64,000 nt of DNA. It comes from Pigmentiphaga sp. H8 (GTDB lineage Bacteria; Pseudomonadota; Gammaproteobacteria; Burkholderiales; Burkholderiaceae_B). Below the pieces are notes generated by a model. It had not been told where the DNA came from and did not search any database. It saw only the letters and a list, made by a program, of their open reading frames with translations. Made by a program: the position numbers and the translations under genes. Below are positions 18,143 to 26,773 of this stretch, piece after piece (positions within the stretch are counted from its first letter, which is position 1; each line of letters starts with the position of its first letter). The stretch is taken from positions 4,092,001 to 4,156,000 of the forward strand of contig NZ_CP033966.1 of the NCBI RefSeq assembly GCF_003854895.1, written 5' to 3'.

Positions 18143-18462
18143 TTACCTCCGTTGCGTACGCGTTCGCGGATGCGTTCGCGAACGGGAACAAAGTCATAAG
18201 TGGGATAGCACTCGGTGCGGAACACACCCCAGGCCGAGCGCTCGAGTTCGACGTTGACCGTGGCCAGCAGATGCGACGGCACCTCGAGCGTCACGATCTG
18301 CCCCAGCCCCATCGCCACGGTCCAGGACACGATCTTCACGCCCTCGGGTGGGAACCGCTCCCACCAGTCGGCTTCTTTCAGCTTGGTCTGGACCGCGTCC
18401 AGATTGTTCGACTGATCGTGCTTGAGCAGCACGGTCAACATCACATTCGCCGGCTCGGCCAT
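18139..18462 (-). CDS. Small unknown protein of the Rieske operon
   Basis: 107 residues. No family recognised with confidence. The pattern (MLTVLLKHDQ, KEADWWERFPPEGVKIVSWTV, IVTLEVPSHLLATVNVELERSAWGVFRTECYPTYDF) of alternating beta-strands and helices resembles dimeric alpha/beta-barrel (ferredoxin-like) small proteins such as muconolactone isomerase-type or EthD-type folds, but I see no decisive catalytic motif. It lies 9 nt after the extradiol dioxygenase gene and is translationally coupled to the next small gene. Confidence 0.75.
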   Translation of the reverse strand: MAEPANVMLTVLLKHDQSNNLDAVQTKLKEADWWERFPPEGVKIVSWTVAMGLGQIVTLEVPSHLLATVNVELERSAWGVFRTECYPTYDFVPVRERIRERVRNGGK

Positions 18463-18471
18463 ACGTCGCCC

Positions 18472-19431
18472 CTACTTCTTCTCGGTAAGAAACTTGCCGT
18501 CGGGCGCCTTGGCGTTCTTCTGGCGGCGGGTATTGCCGTCCAGGCCGCCATCGATCGCCCATTCGGCGAACACGGTGGGACCGGGCTCGAAGTCGCGGGC
18601 TTCCCACTCGGCATCCAGGTAGTCGTCGTCGGCGTAGTACTCGATCAGGCCACCGCCCGGGAAATTGAAGTACCAGAAGTAGGCCGACGAGATCGGATGC
18701 CGGCCCGGGCCGAGCTGCGTGCTCCAGCCATCGCGGGCCATCGCCATGCCGCCGCCGAACACTTCGTGGATATCGCGCACGGCGAAAGCGACGTGGTTCA
18801 GGCCGGCGCGCGGCTGCGGCGGCTGCAGCAGGAACAGGTCGTGGTGGCCGCCCTCGGGCGCGCAGCGCAGGAAGGCGCCCTTGCCCGGATAGCGGTCGGA
18901 AGCCACGAAACCGAAGTTCTCGGTATAGAACTGCTCGCAGGCTTTCACATCCTTCACGAAGAACACCACATGCCCGACTTCGATGGGGGTGGCGCGCTCG
19001 TAGATCGGGCTGCGCTCGTTGCGACGGGCCTTGGTACCCCAGGTGTTCATGCCCGGGCTGTCGAGATCGAGGTCGATCTTGCGGGTGGTCTGGAAACGCA
19101 CGGCCAGGCCGTTGGGATCGGTACAACCGACCCGGCCGCCTTCGTTCACGTAGCCCGGCTTGTCCTTCAGGCGAGCCGCGAAACGCTCCAGCACCTCGTC
19201 GCTGGACACGCCCCACACCACTTCACGCAGCGTCGGGCCGTCCTCGATCGCCGGCGGCAGTCCCGGGAAATCGGTGGTCTTCACGATCACCCGGCACTTG
19301 TTCATCGACTCGAACACCAGCGACTTGTCCGTTTCCTCGGCCAGCGTCAGGCCCCAGTCGGACAGGAATTTCCTGCAGGCGGCCAGATCGTCGGCGCCGT
19401 AGGTGATTTCGTCTATACCCAATACGTCCAT
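18472..19431 (-). CDS. Second VOC-fold extradiol-type dioxygenase
   Basis: 319 residues, two VOC modules. The metal triad His154 (VGHVVFFV), His213 (LNHVAFAV) and Glu264 (LIEYYADD) is complete. It is clearly diverged from the extradiol enzyme at 8696-9559 and carries an extended C-terminal tail (FLTEKK end). In this operon it follows the Rieske oxygenase logically as the ring-opening enzyme. A VOC isomerase or lyase role is possible, since the same triad occurs there. Confidence 0.88.
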   Translation of the reverse strand: MDVLGIDEITYGADDLAACRKFLSDWGLTLAEETDKSLVFESMNKCRVIVKTTDFPGLPPAIEDGPTLREVVWGVSSDEVLERFAARLKDKPGYVNEGGRVGCTDPNGLAVRFQTTRKIDLDLDSPGMNTWGTKARRNERSPIYERATPIEVGHVVFFVKDVKACEQFYTENFGFVASDRYPGKGAFLRCAPEGGHHDLFLLQPPQPRAGLNHVAFAVRDIHEVFGGGMAMARDGWSTQLGPGRHPISSAYFWYFNFPGGGLIEYYADDDYLDAEWEARDFEPGPTVFAEWAIDGGLDGNTRRQKNAKAPDGKFLTEKK

Positions 19432-19445
19432 TTTGCTCTCCTACC

Positions 19446-20924
19446 TCAGTTTGCCCAAGGCAACGGATTCTGGTTCATGCCCCAGTACATGCCTTTCTGT
19501 TCCATGTACTGCAGGATGCCGAGTCGGCCCTTCTCGCGGCCGAGGCCGCTGTCGCGCCAGCCGCCGAACGGCGTGGAGATCGAGAAGAACTTGTAGGTGT
19601 TGATCCACACCGTACCGGCCTGCACGGCGCGGCCGACGCGCCAGGCGCGCTTGTAGTCGCTCGTCCAGATGCCGGCAGCCAGCGCGTACACGCTGTCGTT
19701 GGCCTGCTCGATCAGGTTCTCTTCGTTGTCGAAGGGCATCGCCACCAGCACCGGCCCGAAGATTTCCTCCTGGCTGATGCGCGCCTGGTTGTCCAGGCCT
19801 TCGATGATGGTGGGGCGATAGAAATAACCCTTGTCGTAGATGCCGCCTTCCGGACGCTGGCCGCCGGTGCGGATGCGGCCGCCTTCGGACACGCCCATCT
19901 CGACGTAGCGCTCGATCGACTCGCGATGGCGGCCGGTGATGAGCGGGCCCATCTGGGTGCGCTCGTCGGCGGGGTCGCCCACGCGCAGCGCGGCGGCACG
20001 CTGGGTCAGCCGGTCCAGGAACTGCTCATAGATGGACGAGGCGACGAACAGGCGCGAACCGGCGATGCAGGACTCGCCCGACGAGCTGAAGATGCCGTAC
20101 AGCACGCCGTTGACGGCATGGTCCAGGTCGGCGTCCTCGAACACCATGGTGGGCGACTTGCCGCCCAGCTCCAGCGACACCGGCATCATCTTGTCGGCGG
20201 CGATGTGGGCGATGTGCCGGCCGGTGGTCGTGCCGCCGGTGAAGGACACGCGCTTGACCAGCGGATGCTTGGTGATGGCGTCGCCGATGACCGAACCCTT
20301 GCCGGGCAGCACGCTGATGATGCCCTTGGGCACGCCGGCTTCCTCGCAGATGGCGGCCAGGTCCAGCGCCATCAGCGGCGTGACTTCGGCGGGCTTGACC
20401 ACGAGGGCGTTGCCGGCGGCCAGCGCCGGAGCCATCTTCTGGGCCTCGCTGGCGATGGGCGAGTTCCACGGGGTGATGGCGGCCACCACGCCCATGGGGT
20501 CGTACACGCTCATGGACATGTAGTCGCCGCGCGACGGGGTGATCACTTCCTCCAGCGTCTCGCAGGCGGCGGCGAAGAACTGGAAGGTGCCGGCCGCGCT
20601 GGCCACCAGTGCGCGCGTCTCGCTGATGGGCTTGCCGTTGTCCAGGCGCTGGCGCTGGGCCAGGTCCTCGGCGCGCTCGCGGATCAGCTGCGCGATCCGG
20701 TACAGCACGGCGGCGCGCTCGTGCGGCTTGCGCTGGGCCCAGCCGCTGGTGCGGAAGGCCTGGTGCGCGCCCTGGATCGCCTCTTCGACGTCGTCCAGGC
20801 TGGCCGCGTTCAGGTAGGCCACGGGCTCGCCGGTGGCCGGATAGAGCGTGGCGTAGCGGTCGCCGCCGCCCTCGCGCCAGACGCCGGCGACGCAGATGGG
20901 AAGATTCTTGTCGGAAATCAGCAT
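19446..20924 (-). CDS. NAD(P)-dependent aldehyde dehydrogenase
   Basis: 492 residues. Glu252 in LELGGKSPT and Cys286 in SSSGESCIAGS are the general base and nucleophile; TPWNSPI and FTGGTTTGR are the cofactor motifs. It lacks the signature PWNLPLLLMTWK of the hydroxymuconate branch, so its aldehyde differs from that handled at 6533-7987. It is 3 nt from the ThDP enzyme gene, so it may oxidise the aldehyde produced by that decarboxylase. Confidence 0.92.
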   Translation of the reverse strand: MLISDKNLPICVAGVWREGGGDRYATLYPATGEPVAYLNAASLDDVEEAIQGAHQAFRTSGWAQRKPHERAAVLYRIAQLIRERAEDLAQRQRLDNGKPISETRALVASAAGTFQFFAAACETLEEVITPSRGDYMSMSVYDPMGVVAAITPWNSPIASEAQKMAPALAAGNALVVKPAEVTPLMALDLAAICEEAGVPKGIISVLPGKGSVIGDAITKHPLVKRVSFTGGTTTGRHIAHIAADKMMPVSLELGGKSPTMVFEDADLDHAVNGVLYGIFSSSGESCIAGSRLFVASSIYEQFLDRLTQRAAALRVGDPADERTQMGPLITGRHRESIERYVEMGVSEGGRIRTGGQRPEGGIYDKGYFYRPTIIEGLDNQARISQEEIFGPVLVAMPFDNEENLIEQANDSVYALAAGIWTSDYKRAWRVGRAVQAGTVWINTYKFFSISTPFGGWRDSGLGREKGRLGILQYMEQKGMYWGMNQNPLPWAN

Positions 20925-20927
20925 GGT

Positions 20928-22607
20928 TCAGGCTCCCGCCTTGTCGGTCGCGGCCTTGACCGGGGGACCCGCGAACTTGGTGTTGAAGCCGCCGACCGAC
21001 AGCATGTCGATCTCGACGATGAACGGCCCCTTGGCGGCCAGGCCCTGCTTGAGCGCGCCTTCCAGCTCGTCCAGGTTCCTGACGCGGGCATGACCCAGGC
21101 CCATGGCCTGGGTCAGCAGCGCGTAGTCCGGGGTGTGCAGCTGCACGTAGTGCTTGCGCCCGCCGTAGACCGCGTCCTGGATGTTCTTGATGACGCCGTA
21201 CGCCTGGTCGTTCATCAGGACGATCAGCATGTCGGCCTGTTCCTGCACCGCCGTCGCCAGCTCGCCCAGGTTCAGGATGAAGCCGCCGTCGCCGGCCAGC
21301 GTGAAGGTCTTCTTGCCCGAGCCGCTGACGGCCGCGCCCACGGCGGCGCCCACGCCCATCGCCAGGCCCAGGCCGATGCCGCCGCCCAGGGCGTGCACGC
21401 CGGCCTTGGGTTCATGCAGGCACGGCAGGCGGTTGCCCCAGATGCTGTTGGACAGCGTGACGTCGCGCACCCAGTTGAAGGATTCGCCCACCACGGATTG
21501 CAGGGTGTCGATCAGCCTGGTGTAGGGGCCGACGTCGTCGCGCAGCTTGGCCATCGCGCCCTGCTTGGCGGACTGGATGTCGTCCAGGAACTTGGGGTCG
21601 ACCGACATCTTGCCTTCCAGCCGGTCGGCCAGGCCCTTGAGCGCCAGGGTGGCATCGCCGTTAACGAAGAAATCGGTCGTGTAGGCACGGCCGTCCGCCT
21701 GCGAATCGGCATCGATGCGGTAACGGGTGGCGGGCAGCTTGATCGCGTACTTCAGTGTCTCGTTGCTGCGCAGGCGCGAACCGACCACCAGCAGCGCGTC
21801 CACGGTCTGGTAGAGGTTCTCGACCGGCTTGGCGACCGTGAACGAACCCAGGCAGGCCGGATCGTTTTCCGGGATCACGCCTCGGCCCTGCGTGCTGGTG
21901 ATCACGCCGAAGCCCAGCTTGACCAGGCGGCGAACCTGCTCGCCGGCCTGGCGGGCACCGCCGCCCAGCCACAGCAGCGGACGCTTGGCCTGGGCCAGGC
22001 GCCGGGCCAGCTCGTCCAGCGCGGCCTCGGACGGCACCAGCGCCGCCACGGGCAGCGGGCTCAGGTCGGCGGGTTCGTCGATCAGGGCGGCCTGCACATC
22101 GATGGGGATCTCGATGCTGACCGGACCGGTCGGGGCCGTCATGGCGATCTGCACCGCGCGCTTGACGATGCCGATGGCGGTCTCGGGCGTGCGGATGCGG
22201 AAGGCGGCCTTGGACACGGCCTGCAGCATGTCGAGCTGGTGGTTGGCTTCGTGGATGAAGCCCAGGTTCTGGTCCAGGTAGGGGCTGTCGATCTGGCCGG
22301 TCAGGTGCAGCAGCGGCGTGCCGGCGGTGATGGCCTCGACCATCGAGCCGGCGGCATTGCCGGCGGCGGTGCCGGTGCTGGTCACGGTCACGCCCAGGCC
22401 GCCGGTGGTGCGGGCATAGGCGTCGGCCATGTTGGTCGCGCCGGCTTCGCCGCGGGCCATGACGAAGCGGATGTTCCCGCGTTCGCCGAAGGCGTCCAGG
22501 ATGGGCATGTTGTGGATCGAGATGACCCCGAATGCCGCCTTGACGCCGCAGTTCTCGAGGAACTGCGCAATGGCTGCGCCGACGGTGATACGGTTGACAT
22601 TAGGCAT
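20928..22607 (-). CDS. Thiamine-diphosphate-dependent decarboxylase/synthase (acetolactate-synthase-like)
   Basis: 559 residues with the three-domain ThDP layout. The activating Glu54 lies in ARGEAGAT, the ThDP/Mg motif GDGGFILN...NDQAYG is near 445-480, and a central domain carries LWLGGGA. GGAGGGG lies 9 nt upstream of the ATG at 22607. The family includes benzoylformate decarboxylase, oxalyl-CoA decarboxylase and acetolactate synthase; no ilvN-like small subunit is present, so a catabolic 2-oxoacid decarboxylase is more likely than valine synthesis. It would feed the aldehyde dehydrogenase encoded next. Confidence 0.88.
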   Translation of the reverse strand: MPNVNRITVGAAIAQFLENCGVKAAFGVISIHNMPILDAFGERGNIRFVMARGEAGATNMADAYARTTGGLGVTVTSTGTAAGNAAGSMVEAITAGTPLLHLTGQIDSPYLDQNLGFIHEANHQLDMLQAVSKAAFRIRTPETAIGIVKRAVQIAMTAPTGPVSIEIPIDVQAALIDEPADLSPLPVAALVPSEAALDELARRLAQAKRPLLWLGGGARQAGEQVRRLVKLGFGVITSTQGRGVIPENDPACLGSFTVAKPVENLYQTVDALLVVGSRLRSNETLKYAIKLPATRYRIDADSQADGRAYTTDFFVNGDATLALKGLADRLEGKMSVDPKFLDDIQSAKQGAMAKLRDDVGPYTRLIDTLQSVVGESFNWVRDVTLSNSIWGNRLPCLHEPKAGVHALGGGIGLGLAMGVGAAVGAAVSGSGKKTFTLAGDGGFILNLGELATAVQEQADMLIVLMNDQAYGVIKNIQDAVYGGRKHYVQLHTPDYALLTQAMGLGHARVRNLDELEGALKQGLAAKGPFIVEIDMLSVGGFNTKFAGPPVKAATDKAGA

Positions 22608-23397
22608 GACGGCAAACCCCTCCGGAGATATCGATATGGCTGCCCGTCGTGTAGGAAGACAAGGGCGTGGCAAGGAAGAAAATGGCCCGCGCGGGCTCTT
22701 CGGGACGGCCGAGGCGGCCCAGCGGAATCTGTTTTTCGGCGGCGATGCGGCCCGTCCATTGCTCCCAGGTCAGCGCGCGGTCCTTGCGCTCCTCGTAGCG
22801 GCGGCGCCATTGGCCCGACTCGACCAGGCCCAGCAGGATGCCGTTCACGCGGATCTTCTTGGGAGCCAGTTCGAAGGCCAGCGAGCGCACCAGGTTGTGG
22901 ATGCCGGCGCGCGCGGCCGACGTGGCCACCATGTGCGGTTCGGGCTGGATGGCCAGCAGCGAATTCACGCACACGATCGCGGCATCCTCGCTCTGCTCAA
23001 GCTGCGGAATGAAGGTGCGGGTCGGGTTGATGACCGAGAAGAACTTCAATTGGACTTCGTCCAGCCAGGCCGAGTTCTCGGTGCTGGCGAACGTGGATAC
23101 ACGGCCCTGGCCGGCGTTGTTGACCAGGATGGACGCCGTTCCCAGTTCCTTTTGCACCTGGGCGGCGAAGGCCTCGACCTGTTCGGGCACCAGCACGTCG
23201 CAGCGGGCCGCAAGGATGCGGGCGCCGGGAAAACGGGCAAGGAGGCCTTCCCTGGCTTCCTTGAGCTTGTCCTCGTTGCGGCCGCAGAAGGCGACCGCCG
23301 CGCCGGCTTCCAGCAACAAGCCGACCGTCGCGAGACCGATGCCCGAGGTACCCCCCGTGACGACGGCGACTTTCCCGTCAAGCTTATACATAGTCAT
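22600..23397 (-). CDS. SDR-family protein with altered catalytic residues
   Basis: 265 residues. The cofactor motif TGGTSGIG (14-21) and NNAG (93-96) are intact, and Ser146 is in NSLL. The YxxxK motif is missing: the aligned segment reads HMVATSAARAG, so Thr159 stands for Tyr and Arg163 for Lys (codons ACG and CGC). Either another proton donor is used or the protein is not an ordinary dehydrogenase. It overlaps the iclR stop by one base and the ThDP enzyme start by 8 bases, so it is firmly within the operon. Confidence 0.88.
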   Translation of the reverse strand: MTMYKLDGKVAVVTGGTSGIGLATVGLLLEAGAAVAFCGRNEDKLKEAREGLLARFPGARILAARCDVLVPEQVEAFAAQVQKELGTASILVNNAGQGRVSTFASTENSAWLDEVQLKFFSVINPTRTFIPQLEQSEDAAIVCVNSLLAIQPEPHMVATSAARAGIHNLVRSLAFELAPKKIRVNGILLGLVESGQWRRRYEERKDRALTWEQWTGRIAAEKQIPLGRLGRPEEPARAIFFLATPLSSYTTGSHIDISGGVCRHA

Positions 23398-24239
23398 TAG
23401 GCAACCATTCCGTTCAGTTTTTCATCGAGACCGTAGGCGGCATCCTGCCCACGGTAGTTGAGCAAAGAAGAGAGTTCGGCGGCGCTTTCGCACACGCTGT
23501 CTGCCAGACGCTCCAGGCGGCCGGCTTCCAGCGGCACGGCGGGCATCGCCACGCCCAGCGCGGCGGCGATGGCTCCGCCCTGCTCGCGCACCGGCGCGGC
23601 CAGGGTCGAGATGCCCGATTCGAAAAAGCCTTCGTGCAGCAGGTAGGGCCGCCGGCGGTCCTCCGCCAGCAGCGCGTGCAATTGCTCCACGGAGCGCGGC
23701 GTGAACGCGTTGACGATGGGCAGCGTGCCCTGCGGATACAGCTCGCGCAGTTCGTCCAGGGACATGTCGGCCATCAGCACCCGGCCCAGCACCGTGGCGT
23801 GGGCGGGCAGGCGCGTGCCGACGTTCACCGAGCTGGCGAGCGGGGTATTGGCGGCCGCCTTGGCGACATAGACGATGTCCGCGCCGTCGCGCACCACCAG
23901 GTGACAGGAAAGATTGAACTCGTTGCGCACCCGCTCCAGCAGGGGGGCCCCCAGTTGGGTCAGTTCGAGCGAGGCGAGGTATTCGAAGCCCAGGCGCAGC
24001 ACGGCCATGCCCAGGAAGTAGTCGCGGCCGTTGTCCGCGCGATGGATGAATCCCATGCGCTCGAGCGTGGCCAGCAGCCGGAATACCGTGGTGCGGGGCA
24101 CGCCCAGCCGGCGCGCCAGTTCGGGGGCGTTCATGGCGCCCTGGGCCTGGCCGACCTCGCACAGCACGCGCAGGCCGCGCTCCAGGCCGGGAACGACGTA
24201 CTTGTCCTGCGAAGTTTCCTGAGGAAGAAGCGGGTTCAC
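23397..24239 (-). CDS. IclR-family transcriptional regulator (first of two paralogues)
   Basis: 280 residues, GTG start. The winged helix lies at about 15-80 (LERGLRVLCEV, NAPELARRLGVPRTTVFRLLATLERMGFI) and the effector domain at 90-265 (VLRLGFEYLASLELTQLGAPLLERV, GTRLPAHATVLGRVLMA). It heads the ten-gene operon and is probably autoregulatory. The paralogue at 31708-32535 shares long stretches, including LRLGFEYLASLELT and VGTRLPAHATVLGRVL. A palindrome TTCAAATATGAA stands upstream at 24291-24302. Confidence 0.92.
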   Translation of the reverse strand: MNPLLPQETSQDKYVVPGLERGLRVLCEVGQAQGAMNAPELARRLGVPRTTVFRLLATLERMGFIHRADNGRDYFLGMAVLRLGFEYLASLELTQLGAPLLERVRNEFNLSCHLVVRDGADIVYVAKAAANTPLASSVNVGTRLPAHATVLGRVLMADMSLDELRELYPQGTLPIVNAFTPRSVEQLHALLAEDRRRPYLLHEGFFESGISTLAAPVREQGGAIAAALGVAMPAVPLEAGRLERLADSVCESAAELSSLLNYRGQDAAYGLDEKLNGMVA

Positions 24240-24285
24240 GGCGCGCGCCAGGGTTCGTTCGAGCAGCTAAGGGATGGGCATGAAT

Positions 24286-24373
24286 GTCGTTTCAAATATG
24301 AACTGATAATCCATACACGGAACAGAACGAAATATAGCCGCTCCGCCTTCCCGTCGTCACTAGGGTAAACCCT
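24286..24373 (-). promoter_or_regulatory. Conserved promoter/operator module A (ten-gene operon)
   Basis: Read leftward this block holds GGTTTACCCTAGT, 21 nt, a CTATATTT box (candidate -10), CTGTTCCGTGTATG, and a palindrome TTCATATTTGAA. The same elements in the same order, with identical 21-nt spacing between the first two, occur at 36228-36316 upstream of the ABC-transporter operon. No good -35 precedes the CTATATTT box, which suggests an activator-dependent promoter. The likely binder is one or both IclR proteins of the window. Confidence 0.65.
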
Positions 24374-24382
24374 ATATAACGC

Positions 24383-24700
24383 TCAGCGGCCTTCGGCGTC
24401 CAGGCCCAGCACGCGCAACCGCGCGCGCAGCCGCCGTATTTCGTTGCTCATGTCGAGGATCAGGGCCGCCGCGTCCAGGCTGGCGTCGAAATCGCGCTGC
24501 AGGTCGCGCGCCGCCAGCGCCTGCCGCAGCGCGGCGCTGTCGAAGCACCAGTCGGCCGGACGGCCGCTGGCCTCGATGATGCCGACCCGGACCAGTTGCA
24601 GCACCCAGGTCTCTTCCGCGCCGCAGGCCCGGGCCAGCTCCCCGGTGCTGAGCGGCTGTTCCTTGCCCACCAGGGTGGCGGTGACGGCAACCGTCTTCAT
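24383..24700 (-). CDS. cbpM: Chaperone modulator CbpM
   Basis: 105 residues, MerR-like helical protein with STGELARACGAEETWVLQLVRVGIIEASG near the start and the C-terminal helix DMSNEIRRLRARLRVL. CbpM binds the J-domain of CbpA and inhibits its co-chaperone and DNA-binding activity. It follows cbpA by 2 nt, the normal order, which supports the call for this short gene. Confidence 0.9.
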   Translation of the reverse strand: MKTVAVTATLVGKEQPLSTGELARACGAEETWVLQLVRVGIIEASGRPADWCFDSAALRQALAARDLQRDFDASLDAAALILDMSNEIRRLRARLRVLGLDAEGR

Positions 24701-24702
24701 CG

Positions 24703-25632
24703 TCAGTCTCCCAGGTTCCGGCGCGGGTCGAAAGGCACTTCCTGCGCCAGGTGTCTATACGCCGCCTTCGCCTTCTCGGTGTCGGCGGGCGGCCAGGCGA
24801 TCTCCAGTACCAGATAGAAATCGCCGGCCGGGTCCCCCGGGATGCCCTTGCCCTTCAGACGCAGCTTGCGGCCGTCGCGCGAATTCGCCGGCACGTTGAC
24901 CTCGACCGGCCCGTGCGGCGTGGGCGCCCGCACCGTGGCGCCCAGCGCGGCCTCCCAGGGGGCGACCGGCAGGTCCATGTACAGGTCGCGGCCCTCGACC
25001 CGATAGCGCGGGTGGGGCTTGATCCGGATCTCGAGGTAGAGGTCGCCGTTCTCGCCGCCGCCCAGGCCCGGCATGCCCTGCCCCGCCAGCCGGATGAATT
25101 GCCCTTCCCGTATCCCGGCCGGGATGCGCACGCTCAGCGTGCGCGTCTGCAGCCGGGGCTGGCCGTTCTCGTCGTGGCCGATGGAGCGCAGCGAGATGTC
25201 GCGGGTCGCGCCGTGCAGGGCGTCGTCCAGGTCGATCTCGATGGCGGCGTGGTGGTCCTCGCCGCGGGCGCGCATGGGCGCGCCGCCCGGACGCTGGCGC
25301 GCGCCGAACAGCGACGAGAAGAACTCGCTGAACGCCGCATCATCGTTGGGGCTGGCCCCGCGGAACTCGAACCCGCTATCCCAGTCGGGCGGCGGGCGGA
25401 AATCGCCGCCGGACGAGACGCCGGCCGCCAGGTTGTCGTAGGCGGCCCGCTTCTCGGGATCCTTCAGCACCTGGTAGGCCTCGTTGACGTCGCGCATGCG
25501 CTGCTCGGCGTCGGCTTCCTTGCTGACGTCCGGATGGTACTTGCGGGCCAGCTTGCGGTAGGCATGCCGGATATCGTCGTCCGACGCCCCCTGCTCGACG
25601 CCCAGAGTAGCGTAGTAGTCCTTGAACTCCAT
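24703..25632 (-). CDS. cbpA: Curved-DNA-binding protein/DnaJ-class co-chaperone CbpA
   Basis: 309 residues. An N-terminal J-domain (5-70) with the HPD motif in RKYHPDVS, a Gly/Ser/Pro linker, no zinc-finger region, then two C-terminal beta domains with the GEDHHAAIEIDLDDALHGATRDI start and LRLKGKGIPG. The lack of the Cys-rich domain separates it from DnaJ. It stimulates DnaK and binds curved DNA in the cytoplasm and nucleoid. It forms a two-gene operon with cbpM, divergent from gluQ. Confidence 0.93.
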   Translation of the reverse strand: MEFKDYYATLGVEQGASDDDIRHAYRKLARKYHPDVSKEADAEQRMRDVNEAYQVLKDPEKRAAYDNLAAGVSSGGDFRPPPDWDSGFEFRGASPNDDAAFSEFFSSLFGARQRPGGAPMRARGEDHHAAIEIDLDDALHGATRDISLRSIGHDENGQPRLQTRTLSVRIPAGIREGQFIRLAGQGMPGLGGGENGDLYLEIRIKPHPRYRVEGRDLYMDLPVAPWEAALGATVRAPTPHGPVEVNVPANSRDGRKLRLKGKGIPGDPAGDFYLVLEIAWPPADTEKAKAAYRHLAQEVPFDPRRNLGD

Positions 25633-25840
25633 AGCCGCGGTCTCGCAAAGTAAAGTGCCGCCCCTGCCCGGGGGGTTACCGTCTTATATGTGGGACACGC
25701 CGACCGATTTCAATCGCCCGGGGCGAAGGAGGACCCTCGTCGGCTTCCAGTCTATCAGGGCGGGCCGGACAGCAGAACCTTGGCGATTTGTGCCGTATCC
25801 TTCGAGGACCTCATTCGAACTCAAGGAACGACGCCTCCCC

Positions 25841-26731
25841 ATGCACGCGCCATCGGACTACGTCGGCCGCTTCGCCCCCAGCCCCACCGGCCCCCTGCAC
25901 CAGGGCTCGCTGGCGGCCGCGCTGGCCAGCCATCTGGACGCCCGCGCCCATGGCGGACGCTGGCTAGTGCGTGTCGAGGACCTGGACGCGCCGCGGGTCG
26001 TGGAAGGCGCCGACCGCATCATCCTGGACCAATTGCGGGCCCTGGGCCTGCACTGGGACGGCGAGGTGCTCTACCAGTCCTCGCGCCACCAGGCCTACCG
26101 CGCGGCCTTCGATACGCTGCGGCGCCAGGGCATGGTCTACGCCTGCGGCTGCACGCGCAAGGAAATCGCCGATTCCGTCCTGAGCGCGCGCGGCTACCTG
26201 CCGGCCGGCGAACTGCCCTATCCGGGCACCTGCCGCGGCGGGCTGCACGGCAAGCCGGCCCGCGCCTGGCGGCTGCGCGTGCCGCCGGGCACCGTACGTA
26301 TCGACGATCGATGGATGGGGGTGATCGAACAGGACGTGGCGGACGAGGTGGGCGACTTCGTGCTGTTCCGCGCGGACGGGATGTGGGCCTACCAACTGGC
26401 TGTGGTGGTGGACGACGCCGAGCAGGGCGTCACCGACGTCGTGCGCGGCAAGGACCTGATCGGCTCCACGCCCAGGCAGAAAATCCTGCAGACGCTGCTG
26501 GCGCTGCCGGTCCCCCGGTGGATGCACGTGCCGGTGGTGGTCAATGCCGACGGGCAGAAACTGTCGAAACAGACCGGCGCGGCCGCGATCGATACGCAGC
26601 GGCCGCTGGCCGCGTTGCAGGCCGCGTGGCGCCACCTGCAATGCGAGCCGCTGCCGGCGGCGGACGTCCCCGCCTTCCTGGCCGAGGCGACGGACCGCTG
26701 GGCGCGGCGATGGGCAATACATCGGGGATGA
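25841..26731 (+). CDS. gluQ: Glutamyl-queuosine tRNA(Asp) synthetase
   Basis: 296 residues, a shortened GlnRS/GluRS catalytic core without anticodon-binding domain. It shows RFAPSPTGPLHQGSLAAALASH (HIGH-equivalent HQGS), the zinc-site CGC...Y...C pattern (ACGCTRKEI then PYPGTC) and the KLSKQ motif near 250. It attaches glutamate to the queuosine base of tRNA(Asp). The ATG at 25841 was chosen because homologues begin a few residues before GRFAPSPTG; the open frame upstream lacks family sequence. Neighbours are not functionally related. Confidence 0.94.
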   Translation: MHAPSDYVGRFAPSPTGPLHQGSLAAALASHLDARAHGGRWLVRVEDLDAPRVVEGADRIILDQLRALGLHWDGEVLYQSSRHQAYRAAFDTLRRQGMVYACGCTRKEIADSVLSARGYLPAGELPYPGTCRGGLHGKPARAWRLRVPPGTVRIDDRWMGVIEQDVADEVGDFVLFRADGMWAYQLAVVVDDAEQGVTDVVRGKDLIGSTPRQKILQTLLALPVPRWMHVPVVVNADGQKLSKQTGAAAIDTQRPLAALQAAWRHLQCEPLPAADVPAFLAEATDRWARRWAIHRG

Positions 26732-26734
26732 GGC

Positions 26735-26755
26735 CGGGGCGCGGCAAGCGCCCCG
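26735..26755. terminator. GC-rich hairpin between convergent gluQ and rhlE
   Basis: An 8-bp stem CGGGGCGC / GCGCCCCG with a 5-nt loop lies between the two stop codons. There is no T-tract, so termination here may be weak or factor-assisted. Confidence 0.5.
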
Positions 26756-26773
26756 ACGATGGCCGGCAGAAGG

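Noticed and set aside
20928..22607. Biosynthetic acetolactate synthase ilvB/ilvI
   Set aside because: No small-subunit gene, no ilvC nearby and a catabolic operon context argue against branched-chain amino acid synthesis.
19926..23012. Long plus-strand open frame of about 1,030 codons
   Set aside because: Antisense shadow of the aldehyde dehydrogenase, ThDP enzyme and SDR genes; no ribosome site or family motif.
24359..24373. GGGTAAACCC-like sequence as an isolated palindrome
   Set aside because: The symmetry is short and incomplete in the second copy at 36303; its interest lies in the conserved module rather than as a stand-alone operator.
25633..25840. Heat-shock (sigma-32) promoter for cbpA
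   Set aside because: No convincing CTTGAA / CCCCAT pair at proper spacing could be found in the leader.
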